The notes: generated by a model from the sequence alone, not told the origin. 64,000 nucleotides of DNA from Iamia majanohamensis (GCF_028532485.1 NZ_CP116942.1:2356001-2420000), one strand, 5' to 3'; numbered from the stretch's first letter, positions 17,267-25,813 are shown. Made by a program: numbers and translations.

Positions 17267-17286
17267 GGCCGAACAACCGTTCGGCC
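17267..17286. promoter_or_regulatory. perfect inverted repeat, candidate operator
   Basis: GGCCGAAC-AACC-GTTCGGCC is an 8-bp perfect palindrome with a 4-nt centre. It sits just after the TACACT hexamer at the predicted transcription start of the AlkA-like gene, between two divergent genes. A dimeric repressor site there would block the rightward promoter. A small RNA hairpin in the leader is the alternative. Confidence 0.42.
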
Positions 17287-17307
17287 CCTCCCCCTCGGCG
17301 AGCACCG

Positions 17308-18177
17308 TTGTCCCTCCCCCGCACCCTCTCCCCCGACGCGCCCCCGGGCCTCGACCTGGCCCGCACCCTGTCCCCCCTGCGCATGGGGGTGTCCGACCCG
17401 TGCTGGCACGCGGCGCCGGACGGGTCCTGGTCGTGGGCCACCCGCACCCCGGCCGGGGCCCTCACCCTCCGGCTCCGACCCGCCGACGGGGGCGTGGCCG
17501 CCGAGGCCTGGGGCCCGGGCGCCGACTGGGCGCCGGCCCTGCTGCCCGGGCTGCTCGGCGTGCACGACCGACCCGAGCGCCTGGTCGCCGACGGACCCGT
17601 GGCCGAGCTCGTCGCCCGCTACCCGGGGTTCCGCCTGGCCCGCTCGGCCCGGGTCGCCGACGCGGCCCTCGCCGGGGTGTGCCGCCGGGGCGTCTCCGCC
17701 TTCGAGGCGGGCCGGGCCTGGTCCCTGATGGTCGAGGCCATGGGCGACGACGCCCCCGGCCCCGGCGGCCTCCGCCTGCCCCCCGCCCCCCGGCGGGTGG
17801 CCGCGAGCGAGCCCTACGACCTCCACGTCCTCGGGCTGGAGGCCCAGCGGGCCGACGAGGTCCGCCGCATCGCCTCCCACGCCCCCCGCCTCGAGCTGGA
17901 GGGCGGGGAGCCGCCCGCCGGCGTGGTCGACCGCCTGCGGGGCATCGCCGGGCTGGGGGCCGACGCCGTGGACCACGCCCGCTCGGTCGCCCTCGGCGCT
18001 CCCGACGCCCTCCCCGTGGTCGACGGTCACCACCGCGCCGCCCTGGTCGAGGTCCTCGCCCGTCCGGACGCCCCCGCGGCCGACGCCGAGGCGCTGCTCG
18101 AGGCCCACCGGCCCCAGCGGGGCCGCGTCGTGCGCCTCGTCGGGCTGTCGCTGGAGGCCGCGGCCGAGGCCGGCTGA
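17308..18177 (+). CDS. AlkA-like DNA-3-methyladenine glycosylase (HhH-GPD superfamily)
   Basis: This 289-residue protein has a long N-terminal part resembling the actinobacterial AlkA-like subfamily. A helix-hairpin-helix element follows near residues 215-245: LRGIAGLGADAVDHARSVAL, then GAPDALPVVDGHH. The Asp of PVVD sits where the catalytic Asp of HhH-GPD glycosylases lies. Such enzymes excise alkylated bases to start base-excision repair. TTG 17308 is chosen because the conserved region begins shortly after and the -10 and palindrome lie upstream. The weak conservation outside the HhH core leaves substrate choice open. Confidence 0.68.
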   Translation: MSLPRTLSPDAPPGLDLARTLSPLRMGVSDPCWHAAPDGSWSWATRTPAGALTLRLRPADGGVAAEAWGPGADWAPALLPGLLGVHDRPERLVADGPVAELVARYPGFRLARSARVADAALAGVCRRGVSAFEAGRAWSLMVEAMGDDAPGPGGLRLPPAPRRVAASEPYDLHVLGLEAQRADEVRRIASHAPRLELEGGEPPAGVVDRLRGIAGLGADAVDHARSVALGAPDALPVVDGHHRAALVEVLARPDAPAADAEALLEAHRPQRGRVVRLVGLSLEAAAEAG

Positions 18178-18195
18178 CCGCCCGAGCGCGAGGGC

Positions 18196-18417
18196 TCAGG
18201 CGCTGCGGATCGCGGCCACCGGGGCGACCTCGTCGGCCCGGCGGATGAGGAGCACCTCCGCGGTGCGCACGCTCGCCACCCGGGTGGCCCAGGAGTCCAC
18301 GGTGGTCCGCCCCTCGGTGCGGAAGAAGGTGGTCATGGGCCCCTCCTGCTGGTAGGCGTCGGCGTCGCCCACGCTCTCCACGGTCCGGTCCCGGAGGGTC
18401 ACCTCGAACTGCGCCAT
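18196..18417 (-). CDS. small conserved-looking protein, 73 residues, function unknown
   Basis: The protein is compact and soluble. It starts MAQFEVTLRDRTVESVGDADAYQQEG and continues with MTTFFRTEGRTTVDSWATRVASVRTAEVLLIRR. The alternating hydrophobic pattern suggests a small beta-rich fold. No cofactor motif or membrane helix is seen. The start is supported by TAGGTT ending 6 nt upstream of ATG 18417. It is convergent with the AlkA-like gene, with an 18-nt gap between stops. Confidence 0.65.
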   Translation of the reverse strand: MAQFEVTLRDRTVESVGDADAYQQEGPMTTFFRTEGRTTVDSWATRVASVRTAEVLLIRRADEVAPVAAIRSA

Positions 18418-18423
18418 GGGGCG

Positions 18424-18429
18424 AACCTA
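18424..18429 (-). promoter_or_regulatory. -10 hexamer TAGGTT, leaderless type
   Basis: The minus-strand TAGGTT ends 6 nt before ATG 18417. Confidence 0.45.
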
Positions 18430-18539
18430 CGACGGGGTGCTTGTGGGGAGGAAGGGGCGCGACCTGTGGATCTCCGGTGGATCTCCGGGCCCGGGCTGGG
18501 GAGCGCCGGTGGGGATGCGGGATCTGCGATGCTCGGGAC

Positions 18540-18806
18540 GTGCCCTCCCCCGCCGAGACCCCGCCGGCCGACTTCCCGCCCGAGCCGTGGCGGCAGGCGA
18601 CGGTGCCCGAGCCCCCGGCCGACGGCGACCTCTCCTTCGCCTGCCCCCGGTGCGGTGCGACGGCCACCGCCTCCACCTACGGGCCCTGCCCGGGCTGTCG
18701 CACCGAGCTGCGGGCCCGGCTCGGCGGCGAGCAGCGCGAGGTGGCCCAGGGCGACTACGTGCCCAAGATGAACGTCACCCCCAACGCGGTGGCCCTGAAG
18801 GACTGA
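18540..18806 (+). CDS. small zinc-ribbon protein, 88 residues
   Basis: Four cysteines in two pairs (Cys35-Pro-Arg-Cys38 and Cys50-Pro-Gly-Cys53) form a rubredoxin-like zinc knuckle. The N-terminus is Pro-rich and disordered, and the tail ends DYVPKMNVTPNAVALKD. Zinc ribbons of this size often bind nucleic acid or proteins; no specific role can be read. GTG 18540 is chosen because GATGCT, a -10-like hexamer, ends 6 nt upstream. Its stop codon lies inside the hairpin shared with the convergent gene. Confidence 0.62.
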   Translation: MPSPAETPPADFPPEPWRQATVPEPPADGDLSFACPRCGATATASTYGPCPGCRTELRARLGGEQREVAQGDYVPKMNVTPNAVALKD

Positions 18807-18821
18807 CGGCGCGGCCGTCAG
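18803..18821. terminator. hairpin spanning the stop codons of two convergent genes
   Basis: CTGACGGC-GCG-GCCGTCAG is a perfect 8-bp stem. The TGA of the zinc-ribbon gene is in the left arm, and the TCA (TGA of the minus-strand gene) is in the right arm. It could act on both transcripts, though no T-tract follows. Confidence 0.5.
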
Positions 18822-20464
18822 CCCGCAGGGGCGGGCGCCGGGTAGAGGTAGGCGTTCTCCTGCTCGTAGGCGTTCGAGTCGGCCAGCACCACCGCGGTGC
18901 CCTCGGGCCGTGCGCCCTGGAGGGCGTTGGCCACCGCCTCGCAGGTCCCCTCGTGGGTGCTGTAGGTGCCCGACCAGACCAGCCAGATGGGCCGATCGCC
19001 GGCCCGCTCGAGGGCCTCGGCCGCGAACGCCTCGGGCGAGGCCCCGGCCAGGCGCTCCTCGTAGTCGACCCAGTCGACCAGCCGCGGGGACTCGAAGCGC
19101 GGGTAGGTGGCGGCCTCGACGTCGTCGGGCAGCTCACGCGACAGGGCGGGGCCCAGCTGGTCGGGGCAGATCAGGACCAGGGCGCCGGGCCCGGTGGTGG
19201 CCTGGGCCTCCTCGATCGCGTCGGCCACCTCGCGGGCCTGGGTGCGGGGTCGGCTCACCGCGGTGCGCACCGCGGCGACGGTGCCCAGCAGGAGCACCAC
19301 CGCCAGGGCGATGCGGAACGAGGCGGCGCCCCCGATGCGCGCCGCGCCGACGCCGGCCAGCACCAGCACCAGGGGCGCCACCACCGCGAAGTACCGGGTG
19401 GCGTAGGCGGCCCCCCCGACCCAGGAGGCAGCCGTGGCCACCACGAGCGTCCCGAGCACGAGCAGCGCCAGGCGGCGGACCTCGGGGCGGGTGCGCAGGT
19501 CGAGCTCGATGCGGGTCCCGGTGCCGGGGGCGGCGAAGAGGCCGAGGGCGAGCAGCAGGGCCAGGCCCACGGCCAGCATGATCGACTCGCCCGCCGGGCC
19601 GCCCCCCAGGTCGACCAGGGAGACGGCGGCGATCTCGGTGGGCACCGCGGGCTCGGCCCAGGGGGTGCCGGTGTGGGTCGACTGGTAGAGCAGCGTCGGC
19701 ACCCAGGGCAGGAACAGCACGCCGCCGGCCACGAGGGCCCCGGCCACCCGGAGCGAGGCGGTGCGCCGCACCGGCTGGCCCCGCCGGTGCGCCAGCCCGG
19801 CCCGCACGAGCAGCCCGACGCCGGCGGCGGCGCAGAGCCACATGCCCCAGTAGTGGGTCCAGAGCAGGGTGGCGGTGATGAGGGCCAGGCCCGCGAGCCG
19901 GGGCAGGTCCGGGCGGCGGAAGGCGTGGTCGGCGACCAGCCAGCCGGCCAGGGCCAGCACCATGACCAGCTCGTACATGCGGGCCTCGGTGGCGTAGCGC
20001 AGGACGAAGGGGTTGAGGGTGACCAGGAGCACGGCCGCCCACGCCGCCCGCCGCCCGCCGATCCGACCGGCCGCGTCCCAGGCCAGGGGGAGCAGGGCCA
20101 GGCCGAGCAGCGCCGACAGCAGGCGCACCGCCGTGTCGCCGTCGCCCACCACGTCCTGCCACACGTGGAGCACCACGTAGTAGAGCGGCGGGTGGCCGTC
20201 CTGGCGCAGCTGGTCGGGGATGTCGCCCAGGGGCAGGGCGGCGATGTTGGCGCTGAGGGCCTCGTCCAGCCACAGGGGCGAGCGCTGGACGATGCGCAGG
20301 GCCACGCCCGCCAGCGCCACCACGGCCAGGCCGACCAGGTCGAGGGCCCGGCCCCAGCGGGGTCGCAGCGGGGGGACCGGGACGACCGGCCACGGCTCCC
20401 AGCGGTGACCGGGGTCGGCGACGTCGTCGGCGAGGTCTGCGTCGTCGGTGGCGGCGTCGGTCAC
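18818..20464 (-). CDS. GT-C (ArnT/PMT-like) membrane glycosyltransferase
   Basis: This 548-residue polytopic protein has the GT39/ArnT hallmark SPLWLDEALSA near residue 65, the Asp-Glu pair in the first outer loop that holds the catalytic acid. DGHPPLYYVVLHVW follows, then about ten more helices and a soluble C-terminal domain of about 130 residues. It is expected to move a sugar from a polyprenyl-phosphate carrier on the outer face. GTG 20464 is supported by TACCGT ending 6 nt upstream. Donor and acceptor are unknown. Confidence 0.8.
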   Translation of the reverse strand: MTDAATDDADLADDVADPGHRWEPWPVVPVPPLRPRWGRALDLVGLAVVALAGVALRIVQRSPLWLDEALSANIAALPLGDIPDQLRQDGHPPLYYVVLHVWQDVVGDGDTAVRLLSALLGLALLPLAWDAAGRIGGRRAAWAAVLLVTLNPFVLRYATEARMYELVMVLALAGWLVADHAFRRPDLPRLAGLALITATLLWTHYWGMWLCAAAGVGLLVRAGLAHRRGQPVRRTASLRVAGALVAGGVLFLPWVPTLLYQSTHTGTPWAEPAVPTEIAAVSLVDLGGGPAGESIMLAVGLALLLALGLFAAPGTGTRIELDLRTRPEVRRLALLVLGTLVVATAASWVGGAAYATRYFAVVAPLVLVLAGVGAARIGGAASFRIALAVVLLLGTVAAVRTAVSRPRTQAREVADAIEEAQATTGPGALVLICPDQLGPALSRELPDDVEAATYPRFESPRLVDWVDYEERLAGASPEAFAAEALERAGDRPIWLVWSGTYSTHEGTCEAVANALQGARPEGTAVVLADSNAYEQENAYLYPAPAPAG

Positions 20465-20470
20465 GGCCGC

Positions 20471-20476
20471 ACGGTA
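20471..20476 (-). promoter_or_regulatory. -10 hexamer TACCGT, leaderless type
   Basis: The minus-strand TACCGT ends 6 nt before GTG 20464. Confidence 0.45.
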
Positions 20477-20584
20477 GGTGAGCCGTCCGGGGCCGCCGTG
20501 CATGGCGGGCGGTGACCCTGGTCACCTCGCGGGGCCCGGGAGGGGCGGCGAGCGAGGCCCCTCCGCCGGCGGTCCGGAGCCCCC

Positions 20585-21862
20585 TCAGGCACGGGCAGGG
20601 GCGGGTGCGGCCTCGACCTCGGGGGGCACGACGGAGACGGCGGGACCGTCCCGGCGCAGGGCCTGGAGGGGCTTCTCCAGGAGGTACCAGCTGACGCTGG
20701 CGGCCAGGAGCCCGAGGCCGAAGGCGGCCGCCACCAGCACGAGGACCGGGACCTCCGCCGCGGGCCGGTCGAGCCACCCGGGCACCTGCTGGAGGATGTC
20801 GAGGTGCCACAGGTAGAGGCCGTAGGAGAGGGCACCGACCCACACGACGGTGCGGGACCGGAGTGCGGCGCGCACCAACCCCCGGTCCTGGTCGCCGAAC
20901 ACGGCGGGCACGAGGAGGCACACCGCCACCAGCCCGAAGGCGGCCTGGCGGACCTGCCAGTACCCGCCCTGGTACCCGCCGTTGAGGCTGGGCTCGCCCC
21001 ACCCGTAGGCGAACCCGAGCCAGACCCCGGCGGCGGCCACCCACCACAGGCCGGCGGGCTGGGCCACCCGGTCGCACCAGGCGCGCAGGCGCTCGTCGCG
21101 CCCGGCCCACACCGACAGCACGGCCAGCAGCATCCCCAGGCCGAAGAGGTCGAGGGTGTTGGGCAGCCAGGAGAACGACACCTCCCGCATGGTGACCTCG
21201 GCGCCGGCGTCGCTCACCGCCCAGACCCGGTCGACGCCCGACATGACCGCCCTCGACACGTAGGCGAGGGCGATCAGGCCCACCGCCCCGGCCGCCTCCA
21301 GGGCGAAGGTGGGCCGGCCCCGACCCAGCACCCGCCGCATGAGCACCGCCCAGAACGGCAGGAACAGGTAGAAGCTCATCTCGGTGTTGAGGCTCCAGGC
21401 CGGGACGATGCCGCCGAGGGTGGTGTAGGCGTCGTAGATCTGGAGGAACAGGTAGTACCGCCACGGCTCGGCGCCGAGCTCGACCCACCCGAGGGCCCAC
21501 AGCACCGACAGGGCGAACCAGTAGGCGGGCACGATGCGCAGCACCCGTCGCCACCAGAACCGGAGGGGCCCGATGGCGGGGCGCCCCTCGGCGGCGGCGG
21601 CCACGAAGGGGCGGTAGAGCAGGAAGCCGGAGATCACGAAGAACACCGACACCCCCATGTCCAGCACCGCCACCGGCGTGTAGGCGGTGCCGGCGGCGTC
21701 GCGGCCGACGAGGGTGACGGAGTGGTAGACGACGACGGCACCGGCGGCCAGGGCCCGGAGCCCCTCGAAGCAGGGGAAATACCGGCGCCGTGGGGCGGCG
21801 CGAGTACCCTCGGACCGGTCGGTCGGCAGTGTCGCCGGGATGTCCGCGGGACGGCTGGCCAT
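20585..21862 (-). CDS. acyltransferase-3 family membrane protein
   Basis: This 425-residue protein matches the OafA/YrhL-type acyltransferase-3 family. The opening FEGLRALAAGAVVVYHSV carries the conserved catalytic-type His, MGVSVFFVISGFLLYRPF follows, the Arg pair is in FWWRRVLRIVPAYW, and LSYGLYLWHLDIL lies near the C-terminus. Such enzymes acetylate or acylate exported sugars. Unlike the fused domain at 14430-17159, all landmark residues are present. ATG 21862 has TAGGGT ending 9 nt upstream. It is divergent from the mutase-like flavoprotein gene, which suggests a shared role in modifying surface glycans. Confidence 0.87.
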   Translation of the reverse strand: MASRPADIPATLPTDRSEGTRAAPRRRYFPCFEGLRALAAGAVVVYHSVTLVGRDAAGTAYTPVAVLDMGVSVFFVISGFLLYRPFVAAAAEGRPAIGPLRFWWRRVLRIVPAYWFALSVLWALGWVELGAEPWRYYLFLQIYDAYTTLGGIVPAWSLNTEMSFYLFLPFWAVLMRRVLGRGRPTFALEAAGAVGLIALAYVSRAVMSGVDRVWAVSDAGAEVTMREVSFSWLPNTLDLFGLGMLLAVLSVWAGRDERLRAWCDRVAQPAGLWWVAAAGVWLGFAYGWGEPSLNGGYQGGYWQVRQAAFGLVAVCLLVPAVFGDQDRGLVRAALRSRTVVWVGALSYGLYLWHLDILQQVPGWLDRPAAEVPVLVLVAAAFGLGLLAASVSWYLLEKPLQALRRDGPAVSVVPPEVEAAPAPARA

Positions 21863-21871
21863 GACGTCCGC

Positions 21872-21877
21872 ACCCTA
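21872..21877 (-). promoter_or_regulatory. -10 hexamer TAGGGT, leaderless type
   Basis: The minus-strand TAGGGT ends 9 nt before ATG 21862. Confidence 0.42.
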
Positions 21878-21958
21878 CTTCTCGGTCCCCATCCCGCCGC
21901 GGCGCCGCCCGCGCCCGGCACCCCGCCCGCCGAGAGCGAGAGAGGCACGACCGCCCCC

Positions 21959-23539
21959 ATGAGCGAGCAGAGCACCGCACCCGACAGCACCGAGCACGGC
22001 ACCCCCGGCGACGTCGGCGACGTCGTCGTGATCGGGGCCGGCCCCGCCGGGCTGACCGCGGCCTACCAGTTCCACAAGTACGGCGTGTCGTCCACGATCC
22101 TCGAGTCCGACCAGGTGGTCGGGGGCATCAGCCGCACCGCGGAGCGCGACGGGTGGCGCTTCGACATCGGCGGCCACCGCTTCTTCACCAAGGTCACCGA
22201 GGTCGAGGACCTCTGGCACGAGATCCTCCCCGACGAGGACTTCCTCCTGCGGCCCCGCAAGAGCCGCATCTTCTACGACGGCAAGTTCTTCGACTACCCG
22301 CTCAAGGCGTCCAACGCCCTGAAGAACCTGGGTCCCGTCGAGGCCGTGCGCTGCGTCGCCTCCTACGCCTGGGCCCGGATCCGGCCGCCCAAGGACCAGA
22401 CCAACTACGAGGGCTGGCTGGTGGCCCGCTTCGGCTGGCGCCTCTACCGCACCTTCTTCAAGACCTACACCGAGAAGGTGTGGGGCGTGCCGGTGAGCTC
22501 CATGCCCGCCGACTGGGCCGCCCAGCGCATCAAGGAGCTCTCGCTCGGCAAGGCCATCGTCAACGCCCTGCTGCCCAAGCGGAACCAGAAGGACATCGCC
22601 AGCCTCATCGAGGAGTTCCAGTACCCCAAGTACGGCCCCGGGATGATGTGGGAGGTCTGCCGCGACAAGGTCGAGGCCCAGGGCTCGACGGTCCACATGG
22701 GCCAGCGCGTCACCCGCATCCGCCACGCGGACGGCCTGGCCACCGAGGTCACCGCGGTCGACGCCGACGGCAACGAGACCACCCACCCCGCCGGCCACGT
22801 CATCTCCTCGATGCCCATCTCCCAGCTGCTCCAGGCGATGGACCCGCCGGTGCCCGACGAGGTGCGCCAGGCGGCCGACGACCTGTCCTTCCGCGACTTC
22901 CTGACGGTGGCCCTGGTGGTGCCGGGCGACGACGTGCCGTGGAGCGACAACTGGATCTACGTCCACGACCCGGCCGTCGAGGTGGGGCGCATCCAGAACT
23001 TCGGGTCCTGGTCGCCGTACCTGGTGAAGGAGGGCCGCAACGTCCTCGGCCTCGAGTACTTCGTCTTCGAGGGCGACCGCATGTGGACCTCCGCCGACGA
23101 GGACCTCGTCGAGCAGGGCAAGCGGGAGCTGGCCGCGCTCGACCTGGTGGAGCCGTCGCGGGTCGAGGGCGGCTACGTCGTCCGGATGCCGAAGGCGTAC
23201 CCGACCTACGACGAGCACTACCAGGCCAACGTGGGCGTCCTCCGCCGATGGCTGGAGCGCCACGCCCCCAACGTCCACCCGGTGGGCCGCAACGGGATGT
23301 TCCGGTACAACAACCAGGACCACTCCATGTTCACGGCCATGCTGACGGTCGAGAACATCACCACCGGGGCCGGCCACGACATCTGGGAGGTCAACGTGGA
23401 GGAGGAGTACCACGAGACCCTCTCGGAGACCTCCACCTCCCGCTCCTCGTCGCCCAAGGGCACCGGCCGCGACGCCCCGGTGATCGCCCGGGCCGACACC
23501 GACAAGGTCCGCGCCGAGCGGGGCGTCCCCGGCGCCTGA
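21959..23539 (+). CDS. FAD-dependent oxidoreductase, UDP-galactopyranose-mutase-like
   Basis: This 526-residue flavoprotein has the Rossmann dinucleotide motif VVVIGAGPAGLTAAYQF near residues 21-37 and the flavin segment DQVVGGISRTAERDG. The characteristic block FDIGGHRFFTKVTEVEDLWHEIL follows. Proteins with this block are found beside glycosyltransferases and are annotated as UGM-like or amine-oxidase-like; the true reaction is often unproven. ATG 21959 follows GAGAGAGG. A Ser/Thr-rich tail of about 45 residues extends past the usual C-terminus. In this cluster it might isomerise a sugar nucleotide to a furanose form. Confidence 0.8.
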   Translation: MSEQSTAPDSTEHGTPGDVGDVVVIGAGPAGLTAAYQFHKYGVSSTILESDQVVGGISRTAERDGWRFDIGGHRFFTKVTEVEDLWHEILPDEDFLLRPRKSRIFYDGKFFDYPLKASNALKNLGPVEAVRCVASYAWARIRPPKDQTNYEGWLVARFGWRLYRTFFKTYTEKVWGVPVSSMPADWAAQRIKELSLGKAIVNALLPKRNQKDIASLIEEFQYPKYGPGMMWEVCRDKVEAQGSTVHMGQRVTRIRHADGLATEVTAVDADGNETTHPAGHVISSMPISQLLQAMDPPVPDEVRQAADDLSFRDFLTVALVVPGDDVPWSDNWIYVHDPAVEVGRIQNFGSWSPYLVKEGRNVLGLEYFVFEGDRMWTSADEDLVEQGKRELAALDLVEPSRVEGGYVVRMPKAYPTYDEHYQANVGVLRRWLERHAPNVHPVGRNGMFRYNNQDHSMFTAMLTVENITTGAGHDIWEVNVEEEYHETLSETSTSRSSSPKGTGRDAPVIARADTDKVRAERGVPGA

Positions 23540-23560
23540 TCGGGCCGGTCGGTCGCCCTC

Positions 23561-23589
23561 CGTCACGAGGTGCCTGGCACCTCGTGACG
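23561..23589. terminator. 13-bp hairpin between convergent genes
   Basis: CGTCACGAGGTGC-CTG-GCACCTCGTGACG is a perfect 13-bp stem with a 3-nt loop. It lies between the stop of the flavoprotein gene and the stop of the minus-strand GT-C gene, so it probably serves both. No T-tract follows on either strand. Confidence 0.65.
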
Positions 23590-23608
23590 TGGATGGCGGA
23601 AGCGCTGG

Positions 23609-24967
23609 TCAGTCGCCCTCGCGGGCGGCTGGCCCGGACCAGGTCACCAGGGCGGCGGCGCCCACCGCCAGCAAGGGCACGATCGGCACCTTGAACCGGG
23701 AGTCGGCGAAGGTGACCAGCGGCGCGGCCAGCACCGCCAGGGTGGCCAGCGGCAGCAGCAGCTGCTCGCCCCGGCGGCTCCAGGCCAGCCGGACCAGGCC
23801 CACCGCGCCCAAGGCGCCCACGAGGAACCAGGACCAGTCGAACAGCCGGGCCTTGGCCTCGTAGTCGTCGCCGATGGCCCACGGGTCGGCCCCGTAGGAC
23901 TGCACCGCCCGCAGGGCGTCGTCGTCGCGCTCGACCAGGATCCGGAACCGGTCCACGACCAGGCCGGGCTCGTCGGCCAGCCCCTCGCGGAGGAACCGCA
24001 GCCCCCGGCTCGTCTTCTCGTCGTTCGCCTCCACCTCGGCCGCGGGCCCGTCCTGCACGCCGGTGCCGGTGTCGCACTCGGGCGGGGCCCCGAAGCCGCC
24101 CGAAGCACCCGGGGCGTGGCCGATGCAGAGGTTGTCGCCGGTGTTGGTCGACAGGGGGACGAAGGCGTCCATGCGCACCACGTTGCGCACCGTCCAGGGG
24201 GCCAGGCACAGCAACCCGACCCCGACGACGAGGGCGGTGCGCAGGGCGGTGCGGCGCAGCCCCTCCCCCGCCACCAGCCAGGCCACCACCGCGGCGCCGA
24301 CGACGCCGGCGGCCACCGGCCGCACGAGCAGCAGGGCGCCGAGCAGCAGCCCGGCGACCACCATGCGGCGTCGGTCGAGGGCACCGGGCCAGCGGCCGTG
24401 GCCGGGGGGCACGAGGGCCACGAGGAACCCGAGCAGCACCGCGATGCTCAGGGTCTCGCTGAGCAGGACCGCGGTGTGCAGCACCAGGTTGGGGTAGACG
24501 GCGACGACGGCTGCGGCCACGACCCCTGCGGCGGGCGACGCCAGCCGCCGCCCGAGGAGGCCGGTGAGCACCACCCCGAGCACCCCGAGGACCACCTGGG
24601 CCAGCCCGCCGACCAGGGCCAGGTCGTCGGTGAGGGGCGTGTGGCGCAGCACGGTGTCGATGCCGCCGAGGAAGTAGGGGTAGCCCGGCGGGAAGTAGGC
24701 CGTGGGCTGGCCGGTCAGCGGCTCCACCAGGCCGTCGCCGGCGGCGATGCCGTGGGCGTAGCCGGCGTAGCGGGCCGGGTCGAACAGGCCCTGGGGCGTC
24801 CGGGCCGCGTAGACGACGGCGGCGACCCGCAGCACCGCGCCGACACCCGCAGCCACGGCGATGCCGGCCAGGCCCCGGTCGTCGCGCACCCGCCGGGCGG
24901 CGGCCCGGGCCCGGGTCGGGAGGGGGGGTGCCGTCCCGGCCGGCGCCGCGCCCGGGGAGTCGGTCAC
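23609..24967 (-). CDS. GT-C (ArnT/PMT-like) membrane glycosyltransferase
   Basis: This 452-residue protein starts with a Pro/Arg-rich cytoplasmic stretch. A first helix follows and then the catalytic-loop pattern GLFDPARYAGYAHGIAAGDG near residue 60, with TAYFPPGYPYFLGGI after it. The helices continue to about residue 290. An outer loop contains two Cys, in NLCIGHAPG and PPECDTG, which may form a disulfide. GTG 24967 overlaps the upstream TGA by 4 nt, so it is translated with the polyprenyl-phosphate sugar synthase gene that precedes it. That pairing suggests its donor is the product of that enzyme. Confidence 0.78.
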   Translation of the reverse strand: MTDSPGAAPAGTAPPLPTRARAAARRVRDDRGLAGIAVAAGVGAVLRVAAVVYAARTPQGLFDPARYAGYAHGIAAGDGLVEPLTGQPTAYFPPGYPYFLGGIDTVLRHTPLTDDLALVGGLAQVVLGVLGVVLTGLLGRRLASPAAGVVAAAVVAVYPNLVLHTAVLLSETLSIAVLLGFLVALVPPGHGRWPGALDRRRMVVAGLLLGALLLVRPVAAGVVGAAVVAWLVAGEGLRRTALRTALVVGVGLLCLAPWTVRNVVRMDAFVPLSTNTGDNLCIGHAPGASGGFGAPPECDTGTGVQDGPAAEVEANDEKTSRGLRFLREGLADEPGLVVDRFRILVERDDDALRAVQSYGADPWAIGDDYEAKARLFDWSWFLVGALGAVGLVRLAWSRRGEQLLLPLATLAVLAAPLVTFADSRFKVPIVPLLAVGAAALVTWSGPAAREGD

Positions 24968-25707
24968 GAGCGGGCCGCCCGGGCCCGCCGGGCACCGGGC
25001 CGCACCGCCTCGCGCAGCCCCCACCACGTGACCCGCAGCATCGACTCGACGATGATCTGCCCCGACATCTTGGACGTGCCCCGCACCCGGTCCCGGAACA
25101 CGATCGGCACCTCGGCCACGGTCCCTCCGGCGGAGGCGATGCGGAACGCGAGCTCGGTCATGAAGGCGTAGCCGTTGGCCCGGGTCGTGTCGTAGCCGAT
25201 GGCCTCGAGCACCGAGGCCCGGTAGGCCCGGAACCCCGAGGTGGCGTCGCTGAGGGCCAGGCCCAGGACCCAGCACGTGTACCGGTTCCCGTACCGGGAC
25301 AGCACCTGGCGGTGCAGCGGCCAGTTCGGCGTGCTCCCCCCCGGGACGTAGCGGGACCCGGCGACCAGGTCGGCCCCCTCCTCGATGCGGGCGAGCAGCT
25401 CGGGGATCACCGCCGGGTCGTGGGAGGAGTCGGCGTCCAGGGTGACCAGCACGTCGAAGCCGAGGGCGATGGCGTGGGCGAACCCGGCCCGGTAGGCGTT
25501 GCCCAGGCCGTCCTTGCCCGCCCGTCGCAGCACGTCGACCTGGCCCAGCTCCTCGCCCACCGCCTCGGCCACCTCCGCGGTGCCGTCGGGGCTGGCGTCG
25601 TCGATGACCAGCACCGATGCGGCGGGCACCGCCTCCCGGACGGCCCGCACGATGCGCTCCACGTTCTCCACCTCGTCGTAGGTGGGGACGAGGACCATCG
25701 TGCGCAT
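24964..25707 (-). CDS. GT2 polyprenol-phosphate mannosyltransferase-like enzyme (Ppm1/DPM type)
   Basis: This 247-residue GT-A enzyme has VPTYDEVENVERIV at the start, VLVIDDASPDGTAEVAE, the metal-binding VTLDADSSHDP near residue 93, and SGFRAYRASVLEAIGY. The last matches Ppm1 and dolichyl-phosphate mannose synthases, which load mannose from GDP-mannose onto polyprenyl phosphate at the inner membrane face. There is no C-terminal membrane domain. ATG 25707 is chosen over GTG 25719 because a TAGTGT -10 hexamer (25716-25721) covers the latter and ends 8 nt before the former. Confidence 0.85.
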   Translation of the reverse strand: MRTMVLVPTYDEVENVERIVRAVREAVPAASVLVIDDASPDGTAEVAEAVGEELGQVDVLRRAGKDGLGNAYRAGFAHAIALGFDVLVTLDADSSHDPAVIPELLARIEEGADLVAGSRYVPGGSTPNWPLHRQVLSRYGNRYTCWVLGLALSDATSGFRAYRASVLEAIGYDTTRANGYAFMTELAFRIASAGGTVAEVPIVFRDRVRGTSKMSGQIIVESMLRVTWWGLREAVRPGARRARAARS

Positions 25708-25715
25708 GGCCGGCG

Positions 25716-25721
25716 ACACTA
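25716..25721 (-). promoter_or_regulatory. -10 hexamer TAGTGT that decides the start at 25707
   Basis: The minus-strand TAGTGT ends 8 nt before ATG 25707 and overlaps the alternative GTG 25719, which therefore cannot be in the transcript. Confidence 0.5.
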
Positions 25722-25798
25722 CCGCCGGGTCCCCGGCGGCCCGGTGGCCCGGTGGCCGCAGGGCGCGGGGTGGTTCCCGGCGCGAGGGGGGTGAGGGC

Positions 25799-25804
25799 TA
25801 CTGT
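25799..25804 (+). promoter_or_regulatory. -10 hexamer TACTGT, leaderless type
   Basis: TACTGT ends 9 nt before ATG 25814. It faces the minus-strand promoter at 25716-25721 across about 80 nt. Confidence 0.45.
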
Positions 25805-25813
25805 CAGCGCGTC

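Noticed and set aside
14331-18248. A 1305-codon plus-strand frame opposite the GT-C fusion
   Set aside because: It runs through unrelated genes and has a Gly/His/Gln-rich shadow composition.
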